Below are positions 1 to 7,729 of a stretch of DNA of 64,000 bases, in pieces. The notes under the pieces were generated by a model. That model was not told the origin of the DNA. It searched no databases and saw nothing but the letters and a program-made list of their open reading frames with translations. Every line of letters begins with the position of its first letter. Position 1 is the first letter of the stretch. The stretch is from RAM1 sp050247515 (lineage in GTDB: Bacteria; Pseudomonadota; Gammaproteobacteria; Burkholderiales; Burkholderiaceae_C): NCBI GenBank assembly GCA_050247515.1, contig JBFWUB010000021.1, positions 1-64,000 on the forward strand. The letters run 5' to 3'. The translations under genes and the position numbers were made by a program.

Positions 1-26
1 GTTCCCACTTTGATCACTCCTTGATC

Positions 27-51
27 CCCCTGCTCAAAAGTTAAGCAGGGG
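27..51. other. Inverted repeat (8-bp stem hairpin)
   Basis: CCCCTGCT at 27-34 pairs perfectly with AGCAGGGG at 44-51 around a 9-nt loop. It could be the end signal of a gene lying left of the window, but neither strand has a convincing U-tract, so its role is not settled. Confidence 0.45.
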
Positions 52-60
52 ACTTTATTC

Positions 61-108
61 AAGGGGTCAAATTTCGATGAAAAAACTCAGCTCAAAGGGG
101 TCAGATTT
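61..108 (+). repeat. Two direct copies of a 14-bp motif, possibly RAYT/REP-type remnant
   Basis: AAGGGGTCAAATTT at 61-74 and AAGGGGTCAGATTT at 95-108 differ by one base. Similar GGGGTCA-containing motifs are familiar to me from the flanks of REP-associated tyrosine transposases, so this may be the edge or remnant of such an element. No transposase is visible inside the window. The family link is inference. Confidence 0.4.
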
Positions 109-191
109 GCTCGGAAATCAACAATTCCGGAATCCGAATTCGCCGCCTGGATCCGACAGCATCTGACAAAGCCAACCCAATAGGAGCCTCC

Positions 192-545
192 ATGCAAGCT
201 GTATCCATCCACGTTGTGGACGTTGCCAACGGGCTGGTGGCCCGTGGCATGAAGGTCGAGGTGTATTGCCTGGACGGAGGCGCCGAACGGCATGTGGTCA
301 CCGGCACCGTGGGCGGCAACGGCGTGGTGGACGGCTTCAATGGCCGCGAGACGCTGTTTGATGTGGGCACCTACGAGCTGCGTCTGCATGTGGGTGACTA
401 TTACCGCCGGCGCGGCACCCCCCTGCCCCAGCCGGCGTTCATGGACGTGCAGGTGTTCCGCTTTGGCCTGGCCGACCTGTCGCAGCACTACCACCTGCCC
501 GTCAAGCTCACGCCCTGGGGGCTGTCGTGCTTTCGTGGGGCGTAA
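192..545 (+). CDS. uraH: 5-hydroxyisourate hydrolase / transthyretin-like protein
   Basis: The 117-residue product fits the transthyretin-related family, whose enzymes hydrolyse 5-hydroxyisourate in the urate-to-allantoin pathway. The N-terminus has the conserved His (VSIHVVDVANG, His7), the middle has GTYELRLHVGDYY, and the C-terminus has HYHLPVKLTPWGLSCFRGA, matching the family's HYH-x-P...P-x-G-x-S-x-x-RG(S) ending. The final tripeptide is RGA instead of the usual RGS, and Cys precedes Phe where Thr-Tyr is common. Start chosen at 192 because GGAG lies 7 bases upstream. No other purine-catabolism gene is adjacent in the window, so physiological use is inferred from family only. Confidence 0.85.
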   Translation: MQAVSIHVVDVANGLVARGMKVEVYCLDGGAERHVVTGTVGGNGVVDGFNGRETLFDVGTYELRLHVGDYYRRRGTPLPQPAFMDVQVFRFGLADLSQHYHLPVKLTPWGLSCFRGA

Positions 546-552
546 CGAACAT

Positions 553-640
553 TGAGCGCCGCCGGGCCGCCCCAAGGCGCGAAGGCCCCCTCGGGGGGCA
601 GCGACCCACACGCAGTGGGGGAGCGTGGGGGCCTAAAAAG
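553..640. repeat. Comamonadaceae-type intergenic repeat with two hairpins
   Basis: This convergent intergenic stretch carries a stem of GCCCCC (585-590) with GGGGGC (594-599) and another of CCCAC (605-609) with GTGGG (615-619). The pattern (GGCCCCCTCGGGGGGCAGCG then CCCACACGCAGTGGG) is one I recall as recurrent behind genes in this family. It lies between the ends of uraH and the TonB receptor and may act as a bidirectional terminator. Recurrence cannot be shown within this window. Confidence 0.5.
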
Positions 641-2630
641 TCGCTTGCACGCCCAGCTTGACGCTGCGACCGGCCAGCGGTGATTTGCCCGGTGCCGTCT
701 GCGTGAGGATGGACGTGGCGCTGTAGGCCAGCTTGTTGCCCGCGTTGTCCAGCCGCGCATACCACAGCAGGTTGGACGCACCGGCCTTCATCCGGTACGT
801 CAGCGCCGCCTTCCACAGCGTGTAGGCGTCAGTGACGCGATCGCCCGGTGGCACGCGGTCCTGCCGCGCGGCATGGTCAAAGCCCAGCTGCGCGCCCCAG
901 GCGCCCTGCGCCCACACCAGCGTCGCCCCCGCGCGCCACGGCGCAATGCGCGCCAGTGGCTGCCCGGTGGACTGGTTGGTTGCGCGCACCGTGTCACCAC
1001 GCAGTTCGAGGTCCAGCGTCTGCGCACCGGCCAGCAGGCGCACGGTACCACTGGCCTCCAGCCCGGCAAACCGGGCGCGCACCTGGCGGTAGGCGAACTC
1101 GGGCAGATCGTCGGTCACGTTGCCTGTGGATTCCAGCGCAATGTAATTGGCAAAACGGCTGGCAAAGGCGTTGAGCTTGAAGCTGTTGGCCCCGCCCTTC
1201 CATTGAATGCCCACATCCGCGTTGGTGGAGCGTTCCACGTCCAGTGCGGCATTGCCTACCTCGTACGCGGCCGTGGCCACATGCGGGCCGTCGGCAAACA
1301 GCTCATAGTCCCTGGGTGCGCGCTGGGTGCTGGCCAGGCCCGAGGTGAGCTGCCAGCCCGGTGCCACGTTCCACAGCGCGCCCAGTGCATAGGTGGTGGG
1401 GCTGAAGCTGCGGCTGCCCGGCACGAAGCGCGCCACGTCAGGGTTGCCAAACGACTGCACCTTGACCGATTCGCTGCGCGCGCCCAGGCTCAAACGGCCC
1501 CAGCCGGTGCTGAGCTCTTCATGCACAAACACGGCACTCTGCCGCGTGCGGCTGAACGGTGCAAAGGCCTCGTCACCCACGGCAGAAAATCGCGTGGTCT
1601 CGCCCTGCACACCGATCACCCCCTCCAGTGCGCCCAAGCGGGCGTGGCGCGCCTCCAGCCGGAAGTCGTTGCCCTTGTTGCTGAACACCGTGCCAGGCGC
1701 GCCGGCGTCAAATTCGGTATGGCGGTAATCGGTGTGGCTGGCCTGGGCCTTGACGTTCTGCAGCCAGGCCACGGGGTTGCGCCATTCACCTTCCAGCGCG
1801 TGCCGCGTGGACTGCATGCCAATGGTCACCTCGTCTTCCGCCACAGCACCGTAATCATTGCGGTAGGTGCTGACGGACGCGCCCAGGTAGCCCTGGTCAA
1901 AGAAGACCGAACCGCCTACGGCACCGCCGCGCACCTCGCTGGCTGAATTGCAGATGCGCCGCGCCAAGCCGGTTTCACCGTTTTTTGTGCAGGCCAGCGA
2001 CGCAGGAACCCGCACATCGCCCGTACTGCGGTTGAACACATCGGCATGAAGGCCTACGCGGCCATTGCCGCCCTCCACCATGAAGCCCGCGCCCTTGCCG
2101 TGGTTGCCGCTGGACACGCCCAGGTCTGCCTTGCCGGCCACGCCGTTGAGCGGCTCGCGCGGAATGCGGTTGTCGATGACATTCACCACACCGCCCACCG
2201 CGCTGCCGCCATACAGCAATGCACCGGGGCCGCGCAGCACTTCGACGCGTTCGATGCTGATGGGGTCGGCCGGCACGGCATGGTCATAGCTCAGGCCCGA
2301 TGCGTCGATGGTCGCGCCGCCGTTGCCCAGGATGCGGATGCGGTCGCCGTCCAGCCCGCGAATCACCGGGCGGTTCGCATTGGGACCGAAATAGGTGCTG
2401 CTGACACCGGGCGTGCCGTCCAGCGTTTCGCCCAGCGTCGTACCCTGGCGCAGCAGCAGCGCGCGGCCGGAATAACTGACGGCCGGCACGATGAGATCGG
2501 CAGCGCCCAGCGGATTGCCAGTGACGGTGATTTCAGGCAGCGTGGCGGGGGAAGAAGGCGTCTGCGCGGCGGCGTGGCCGAGCGACAGCACGGCAGCGCA
2601 CACCGCGCTGCAGCGAAAAAGAGTTGACAT
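633..2630 (-). CDS. TonB-dependent receptor, zinc/metal type (ZnuD-like)
   Basis: An outer-membrane receptor of 665 residues with a signal peptide ending near AHAAAQ, a plug domain (TLGETLDGTPGVSSTYFGPNANR, then RPVIRGLDGDRIRIL and VEVLRGPGALLYGGSAVGG) and a beta-barrel ending in an aromatic residue (GVQATF). The plug sequence resembles the ZnuD/zinc receptor group. A Cys pair (SLACT...RRICNS) lies in an early extracellular loop, as known for ZnuD-like loops. It is the last gene of a minus-strand run with a His-rich protein and an ABC unit, which supports metal import. Substrate zinc is inferred from context; no Zur box was identified by eye. Confidence 0.85.
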   Translation of the reverse strand: MSTLFRCSAVCAAVLSLGHAAAQTPSSPATLPEITVTGNPLGAADLIVPAVSYSGRALLLRQGTTLGETLDGTPGVSSTYFGPNANRPVIRGLDGDRIRILGNGGATIDASGLSYDHAVPADPISIERVEVLRGPGALLYGGSAVGGVVNVIDNRIPREPLNGVAGKADLGVSSGNHGKGAGFMVEGGNGRVGLHADVFNRSTGDVRVPASLACTKNGETGLARRICNSASEVRGGAVGGSVFFDQGYLGASVSTYRNDYGAVAEDEVTIGMQSTRHALEGEWRNPVAWLQNVKAQASHTDYRHTEFDAGAPGTVFSNKGNDFRLEARHARLGALEGVIGVQGETTRFSAVGDEAFAPFSRTRQSAVFVHEELSTGWGRLSLGARSESVKVQSFGNPDVARFVPGSRSFSPTTYALGALWNVAPGWQLTSGLASTQRAPRDYELFADGPHVATAAYEVGNAALDVERSTNADVGIQWKGGANSFKLNAFASRFANYIALESTGNVTDDLPEFAYRQVRARFAGLEASGTVRLLAGAQTLDLELRGDTVRATNQSTGQPLARIAPWRAGATLVWAQGAWGAQLGFDHAARQDRVPPGDRVTDAYTLWKAALTYRMKAGASNLLWYARLDNAGNKLAYSATSILTQTAPGKSPLAGRSVKLGVQATF

Positions 2631-2656
2631 ATCGGATTCGTCGGAAAAGGTGAACG

Positions 2657-2679
2657 CCTGCCGGGCAACGCGCGGCAGG
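2657..2679. other. Hairpin between His-rich gene and TonB receptor
   Basis: CCTGCCG at 2657-2663 pairs with CGGCAGG at 2673-2679 in the 68-base leader upstream of the receptor start. There is no U-tract. It might be a processing or stabilising element that uncouples receptor expression from the upstream genes; that is inference. Confidence 0.3.
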
Positions 2680-2698
2680 AAGGGCTGTCACGGCGGTT

Positions 2699-3103
<405 letters not shown>

Positions 3104-3112
3104 AGGAAATCC

Positions 3113-3616
3113 TTACTTCACGCCCACCGCGTCGGTCACGCGGTAGTACAGGCCGTACGGGTCGTCATTGAGTACCGCAAAGCGGCCTTCGACCGTGACC
3201 GGCTCCAGGGTGTAGGCCACAGGCGTGCGGGTCTTGACTTCCACCATGCTCTCGGGTCCGCCCGGCACGCAGAACGAGCAGGTCAGCGGCACCGAGCTGA
3301 GCAGGAAGTGCCGCTGCTTTTCGCCCGGCTCCAGCGGCATCATGAAACCCTGGATGCGCTGCGTCTTCTGGCTCAGCGCGATCTGCTGGGGCTCGAACAC
3401 CGGCAGGATGCGGTTCTTCTCGGTCTTGGTCTTCACCGCCGTCAACACCGACCAGGGCACCACATCCGTGCGCTGCGGCAGCGGCGCAAACGGGCTGTTG
3501 GCGCCGTGCACGCCGGCGCCGCTGCCCTGGGGCAGGACACCGGGCATCGGCGAGCTCAGCTGCGCCTGGGCCGACAGCGCGGCGGCGGCGATCAGCAACG
3601 GAACAATGAATTTCAT
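3113..3616 (-). CDS. DUF3299-like periplasmic protein of metal-uptake operon
   Basis: A 167-residue protein with a cleavable signal (MKFIVPLLIAAAALSAQAQ). The core contains RIQGFMMPLEPGEKQRHFLLSS followed by CSFCVPGGPESMVEV and ends with GLYYRVTDAVGVK, features I associate with the DUF3299 family. Members of this family sit beside FtsX-type permease/ATPase pairs in zinc-starvation operons such as Pseudomonas aeruginosa PA4063-PA4066. The CSFC pair could bind metal or be redox-active. It lies 9 bases upstream of the His-rich gene. Function is unknown beyond the association with metal acquisition. Confidence 0.75.
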   Translation of the reverse strand: MKFIVPLLIAAAALSAQAQLSSPMPGVLPQGSGAGVHGANSPFAPLPQRTDVVPWSVLTAVKTKTEKNRILPVFEPQQIALSQKTQRIQGFMMPLEPGEKQRHFLLSSVPLTCSFCVPGGPESMVEVKTRTPVAYTLEPVTVEGRFAVLNDDPYGLYYRVTDAVGVK

Positions 3617-3646
3617 GGCAGGCTCCAGGCGGTGACGGGCAGCGGC

Positions 3647-3892
3647 TCAATGCTCGTGCTTCATGCCGCAGTATTTGCCAATCGCCAGACCCTTGCAAGC
3701 CGCCTGGAGTTCCTTCTGGCAGGCGTCGTGCTTCTTGCCGGACTCCAGGCACCTGGCGGCGGCTTCGTGTGCCGCGGCCATCGCGCGGTGGCGCTGGATG
3801 TCCTGTCTGGCTTCCTTGTCGCTGTGTGCCTGGGCTTGCGCCAGGCCGGCGGCCAGGGCCGCAGCGGCGGCAATGGAGCAGAGTTTGTTCAT
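3647..3892 (-). CDS. Small periplasmic Cys/His protein
   Basis: An 81-residue product with a signal peptide (MNKLCSIAAAAALAAGLAQAQA) followed by a charged helical domain containing four Cys (positions 48, 58, 66, 75) and a His-rich end (GMKHEH). The even Cys spacing suggests two disulfides or a metal site. I chose the start at 3892 because the signal peptide begins there; a longer frame upstream would overlap the permease gene. It lies between the permease and the DUF3299-like gene and is probably cotranscribed. I recognise no named family. Confidence 0.7.
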   Translation of the reverse strand: MNKLCSIAAAAALAAGLAQAQAHSDKEARQDIQRHRAMAAAHEAAARCLESGKKHDACQKELQAACKGLAIGKYCGMKHEH

Positions 3893-3897
3893 GTGCG

Positions 3898-5103
3898 TTA
3901 CCTCGTATTCAACAGTTGGGCCACATCCATGCGGCGTGCATGCAGGGCCGGGATCAGCGCCGCGGCCACCGCCACCAAGGCAGCAGCCAGCGGCACCCAG
4001 GCTTCGGCCGGCACCCACGCCCACCCGGTCAGTGGCAGCGAGCGCTCAGCCTGCAGCAACCAGCCTACCAAACCTGTCAAGAGGTGCCCGAGCGCCAGCC
4101 CCAGCACACTGGCCAGCAGGGCCAGCCAAAGCGCCTCGCACACCAGCAGCGCGGCCACGCGCGCGGGCGGCGCGCCCAGCATGCGCAAAAGCGCCAGGTC
4201 GGCCCGGCGCTCGCGCACGGCGCCCCACAGCGCAATGAAAACGCTCAGGGCCGCGGCCAGCAGCAGCACGACGCCAAAGCCGCGCAGCACGTCCGTGCCC
4301 ACGCCCACCATGCGCAGCAGGCGCGTCACCTCCACCGCCGGGGCGGCGGCCTGCATGTCCGTCGTTGTGTTCACAAACCGCGGGAATGTCACGGCCGCCA
4401 GTGGCGACCTGTAGCGGATCAGGGCCAGCGTGACCTCGCGCTCGGCCTCCAGCGCCTTGCGGTCTTCCTCATCCACCGCGGTGGCTTTCTCGTGCACCTG
4501 CCAGACCGATTCGGTGGCCGTGAGGATCAGCCGGTCCAGCACGCAGCCGCAGGGCGCCAGCACGCCGACCACGGCGTAAGGCGTGTCGCCATGCGCATGC
4601 CCGCCGCCGCCCAGACCGTGCGAACCCACGAACTGCTGGCCCGGCACCAGCCCGGCCGCGCTGGCGGCCTGCGCCCCGGCCACGGCCTGCAGCGGGGCAG
4701 CCCACAGTGCGCCCTGCGCCAGTTGCGCGCCGTAGTGCGTGATGTAGTCCGGCGTGGTGCCCACGATGCGAAAGCCGCGGAAGCTGTCGCCCAGGCTCAG
4801 CGGAATGACCTGCGCCACCTGCGGGTTGGCCTGCAGCGCCCGCACGTCGGCCAGCGCGATGTTGCCCGGCGGCACGTCAATGTGGAACACCCCGGCCAGG
4901 ATCAGCTGCAGCGGGCTGCCCTTGGCACCCACCACCGCGTCAATGCCGGCCAGGTCACGCTCGAACGCGCGATCCACCTGCTCGCCGAGCAGCAGCACAA
5001 AGGTGATGGACGCCAGCCCCAGCGTGAGCAGCAGCAGGTTCAGCACCGCGGTCAGCGGGCGCGACCACAGGTAACGAAGCGAAAGCATCGCCAGCGCTTT
5101 CAT
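3898..5103 (-). CDS. ABC transporter permease, FtsX/MacB type
   Basis: A 401-residue inner-membrane permease. One transmembrane helix lies near the N-terminus (VLNLLLLTLGLASITFVLLLG), a large periplasmic domain follows, then three helices in the C-terminal FtsX domain (VLRGFGVVLLLAAALSVFIAL; VAALLVCEALWLALLASVLGLALG; AAALVAVAAALIPALHARRMD). The periplasmic part holds a His/Gly loop (GLGGGGHAHGD) that may bind metal. The start at 5103 overlaps the stop of the ATPase gene by 4 bases, indicating translational coupling. Rather than a classical importer it probably forms a mechanotransmission complex with the ATPase at 5100-5741. Confidence 0.85.
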   Translation of the reverse strand: MKALAMLSLRYLWSRPLTAVLNLLLLTLGLASITFVLLLGEQVDRAFERDLAGIDAVVGAKGSPLQLILAGVFHIDVPPGNIALADVRALQANPQVAQVIPLSLGDSFRGFRIVGTTPDYITHYGAQLAQGALWAAPLQAVAGAQAASAAGLVPGQQFVGSHGLGGGGHAHGDTPYAVVGVLAPCGCVLDRLILTATESVWQVHEKATAVDEEDRKALEAEREVTLALIRYRSPLAAVTFPRFVNTTTDMQAAAPAVEVTRLLRMVGVGTDVLRGFGVVLLLAAALSVFIALWGAVRERRADLALLRMLGAPPARVAALLVCEALWLALLASVLGLALGHLLTGLVGWLLQAERSLPLTGWAWVPAEAWVPLAAALVAVAAALIPALHARRMDVAQLLNTR

Positions 5104-5741
5104 GCGGCAACCAGCCTGTGTTCGACGGCGCCGCCCAGGGCTTCGCCCACGCGCCGGTCGTGTGTGGCAATGACCAGCGTGGCGCCACACCGCCGCGCGC
5201 TGAGCGCCAGCAGATCCAGCGCGGCCGCGGCCGATGCGTCGTCCAGGCTGGCGGTGGGCTCATCCGCCAGGATCACGCGCGGCTGGAGCAGTACCGCACG
5301 CGCCAGCGCCACGCGCTGCGCCTGCCCGCCCGACAGCTGCGAGGGCTTGCGCGCGGCCAGGTCAGCCACATCGAGCGCAGCCAGCGCCCGCGTCACCGCG
5401 GCGGGGTCCACCGGCAGCCCGGCGGCAAAGTAAACCAGGTTCAGGTTCTGCGCGACGGTGAGCGCATCGCTCAGGTGCAGCTTTTGCGGCAGAAAGCCCA
5501 GCGTGCGGGCACGCCAGGCATCGCGTGCGGATTGCGCCAGCGCACCCGGCTGGCTGCCAGCCACCGTCACACTGCCAGCCGTGGCCGTCAGCAGCCCGGC
5601 CACCAGCGCCAGCCAGGTGGATTTGCCCGAGCCTGAATGGCCGCGCAGCACCAGCGTGGCGCCCTGGGGCACGTCCACGTCGGCGAACGCCAGTTGTGGC
5701 CCCTGCGGATACTGGTAGCAAAGCCCCTGCGTGCGGATCAC
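5100..5741 (-). CDS. ABC transporter ATP-binding protein (LolD/MacB family)
   Basis: A 213-residue ATPase with Walker A (GHSGSGKST), Q-loop region (LPQKLHL), signature LSGGQAQRVALARA, Walker B (VILADEPTASLDD) and switch His (ATHD). It partners the FtsX-type permease immediately downstream. The start is GTG at 5741; a strong AGGAGG lies eight bases before it. Only 22 bases separate it from the msrA stop, so there is little room for an own promoter; transcription may come from upstream or a promoter may lie within msrA. Confidence 0.9.
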   Translation of the reverse strand: MIRTQGLCYQYPQGPQLAFADVDVPQGATLVLRGHSGSGKSTWLALVAGLLTATAGSVTVAGSQPGALAQSARDAWRARTLGFLPQKLHLSDALTVAQNLNLVYFAAGLPVDPAAVTRALAALDVADLAARKPSQLSGGQAQRVALARAVLLQPRVILADEPTASLDDASAAAALDLLALSARRCGATLVIATHDRRVGEALGGAVEHRLVAA

Positions 5742-5763
5742 GCGGCCACCCTCCTGTACACCC

Positions 5764-6306
5764 TCATGCCTTCACGCGGTCCCTGAAGGTCTTGCGGAAT
5801 TTCTCGACCTTGGGCGCGGCCACCGCCATACAGTAACCCTGATAAGGGTTCTTTTCAAAGAAGTCCTGGTGGTATTCCTCGGCCGCCCAGTAATTGGACA
5901 GCGGCAGCACCTCGGTCACGATGGGCCGGCCGAACAGCTTGTCCTGCCCCATCTGGCGGATCATGTCGTCGGCCACGTCACGCTGCGCGTCGGTGGTGTA
6001 GTAGATGCCGCTGCGGTACTGCGTGCCCACGTCGTTGCCCTGGCGGTTCAGCGTGGTGGGGTCGTGGATCAGGAAGAAGATTTCCAGGATCTCGCGCACC
6101 GTGATCTGCTGCGGGTCGTATTCGAGCTTGACCACCTCGTTGTGGCCGGTGGTGCCGGTGCACACCTGCTCGTAGCTGGGCTGCTTCACATGGCCATTGC
6201 TGTAGCCCGATTCCACGTCGGTCACGCCGCGCACTTTGACAAACACGGCTTCGGTGCACCAGAAGCAGCCGCCGCCGAGCACCAGGGTCTGCAGGGTTGG
6301 GGTCAT
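5764..6306 (-). CDS. msrA: Peptide methionine sulfoxide reductase MsrA
   Basis: A 180-residue enzyme reducing S-epimers of methionine sulfoxide in proteins. The active-site motif GGGCFWCTEAVF is near the N-terminus, followed by VESGYSNGHVKQPSYEQVCTG, HNEVVKLEYDP and the conserved DPTTLNRQGNDVGTQYRS; the end has YHQDFFEKNP. No second catalytic domain (MsrB) is fused. It is the first gene upstream of the metal operon; coupling to it is possible but unproven. Confidence 0.97.
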   Translation of the reverse strand: MTPTLQTLVLGGGCFWCTEAVFVKVRGVTDVESGYSNGHVKQPSYEQVCTGTTGHNEVVKLEYDPQQITVREILEIFFLIHDPTTLNRQGNDVGTQYRSGIYYTTDAQRDVADDMIRQMGQDKLFGRPIVTEVLPLSNYWAAEEYHQDFFEKNPYQGYCMAVAAPKVEKFRKTFRDRVKA

Positions 6307-6389
6307 GGGTAAAACTCCGGCTCAAACAAAACCGTCCGTCGCGGCGAAGGCCGCCATCTTACGCGCCCCCGTTTGCAGCGCGGGTATGT

Positions 6390-6686
6390 TCAGGACCGCT
6401 TGCGGCTCTTGCTGTCGCGCAAGGGCCCGACCAACTTGCGCATGAACCTGAGCAGCAGCAACATCACCACCGCGCCCGCCACGGCCATGGCCAGCGATCC
6501 GATCTTGAAATCGGTGTCATTGACCACGCCGCCGTTGAGGGATGAGACGATGAAATCCCCGCCCACAAAGGCGCCAAAGACGCCCACCAGCACGTTCTCG
6601 ATCAGCAGCGGACGCCCGCCGCCCGCCATTTTTGTGGCCAGCCAGCCAATGACGCCGCCCACCAGACACCAGATATACGGGTTAAT
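6390..6686 (-). CDS. GlsB/YeaQ/YmgE-type small membrane protein, apparent ATT start
   Basis: A ~98-residue membrane protein of the transglycosylase-associated (GlsB/YeaQ/YmgE) family: GGVIGWLATKM at the N-terminus, IENVLVGVFGAFVGG in the middle and a third helix (SLAMAVAGAVVMLLLLRFM). Family members usually begin M-x-x-(Y/I)-I-W-x-LVGGxIGW. Here the in-frame DNA upstream reads N-P-Y-I-W-C-L-V, preceded by ATT at 6684-6686 and by AGGAG at 6693-6697 six bases further up. No ATG, GTG or TTG occupies that place; the nearest GTG (6662) would delete the first part of helix 1. An ATT start, as in infC, is the simplest reading. Confidence 0.75.
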   Translation of the reverse strand: MNPYIWCLVGGVIGWLATKMAGGGRPLLIENVLVGVFGAFVGGDFIVSSLNGGVVNDTDFKIGSLAMAVAGAVVMLLLLRFMRKLVGPLRDSKSRKRS

Positions 6687-6746
6687 GCCGCTCTCCTGAA
6701 ATTGCGTGAATCACCCATGGTGACAGCTTTCAATGACCTGCCGGAC

Positions 6747-7637
6747 TTATATTTGTTTCGGGCTGCCGGCCCGCACGGCATCGGCAAACGCGGCCAGCGC
6801 CTGGTGGTCGCGCGCAGCCTTCCACAGGCAGTAGGTGTCATACGGCAGGCTGCTGCCCGCCAGCGCCACAAACGCCGCCCCCGGCAAAGCAGACTGGCGC
6901 AGCGACTGCGGCACCAGCGCCACGCCCAGCCCCTGCGATACCAGCGACACCACGCTGAGCCAGTGGCGAAGCTCATAGCGGATCTCGGGCGTGAAGCCGG
7001 CGTCCATGCACAGGTTGACGATGCGCTCGTGATAGTCCGCCGACACACCGCGCGAAATGCAGGCAAACGGCTCGCCCTGCAGCGCCAGCAGCGGCAATGT
7101 GCGCTTGCGGGCCAATGCGTGGTCGGCGGGCAGGCAGGCCACAAACGGCTGGCTGGCCACCTGCACCTGCGCGAGGCCGGGCGGCACGCGCGTGGTGTGC
7201 ACAAAGCCCAGGTCCAGCCGCTCGTGGGCCAGCTCGATCAACTGCTCGCTGGAGCTCAGCTCCTTCAATGTCAGGCGCAGCCGCGGGTGCTGGGCCTGAA
7301 AGCGCCGCAGCAGCCCGGGCAGGCCGCGGTACAGCATGGTGCCCACAAACCCGACCTGCAGGCTGCCGGCCAGGCCGTCAGCCACATCGCGCGCGTGGCG
7401 CGCCGCCTGCTGCGCCTGCTCCAGCAGTGCGCGCGCCTGCGGCACAAAGGCACGGCCAGCTTCGGTCAGCTGCACCGCCTTGCTGTTGCGCGTGAACAGC
7501 TTTGCGCCCACCGAGGCTTCCAGTTGCTGGATGTTGGTGGACAGCGGCGGCTGCGAGATGGCCAGACGCTGGGCCGCGCGGCCAAAGTGCAGTTCCTCGG
7601 CCAGCACCAGGAAGTAGCGCAGGTGGCGGAATTCCAT
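6747..7637 (-). CDS. LysR-type transcriptional regulator
   Basis: A 296-residue LTTR with an N-terminal winged HTH (MEFRHLRYFLVLAEELHFGRAA then ISQPPLSTNIQQLE) and an effector-binding domain starting near residue 90 (GSLQVGFVGTM). It is divergent from the glutaryl-CoA dehydrogenase gene with 92 bases between starts, and the space contains two dyads including a T-N11-A site. It therefore probably controls gcdH in response to an intermediate of lysine/tryptophan/glutarate breakdown; the ligand is unknown. Confidence 0.9.
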   Translation of the reverse strand: MEFRHLRYFLVLAEELHFGRAAQRLAISQPPLSTNIQQLEASVGAKLFTRNSKAVQLTEAGRAFVPQARALLEQAQQAARHARDVADGLAGSLQVGFVGTMLYRGLPGLLRRFQAQHPRLRLTLKELSSSEQLIELAHERLDLGFVHTTRVPPGLAQVQVASQPFVACLPADHALARKRTLPLLALQGEPFACISRGVSADYHERIVNLCMDAGFTPEIRYELRHWLSVVSLVSQGLGVALVPQSLRQSALPGAAFVALAGSSLPYDTYCLWKAARDHQALAAFADAVRAGSPKQI

Positions 7638-7639
7638 GA

Positions 7640-7672
7640 ATACGAAATTTGTATTGTTGAATAGGTATTCAA
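7640..7672. promoter_or_regulatory. LysR-type operator region (two dyads)
   Basis: ATAC-N7-GTAT at 7640-7654 is a T-N11-A LTTR box lying three bases from the regulator start. A second dyad, TTGAAT-AGGT-ATTCAA, is at 7657-7672. The pair fits recognition and activation half-regions of a LysR regulator acting on the divergent gcdH promoter. Binding is inferred. Confidence 0.6.
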
Positions 7673-7729
7673 TATTAGACGGCTATTCTTGCCTGTCTGA
7701 CAATAGACCGATCTACAGGAGACGCCCCC

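Noticed and set aside
873..1946. Plus-strand frame of 357 codons inside the TonB receptor
   Set aside because: Antisense shadow of a well-supported receptor; no motif.
5742..5763. Zur box at the metal operon
   Set aside because: Only 22 bases are available and no recognisable palindrome like the known Zur site was seen; left unassigned.
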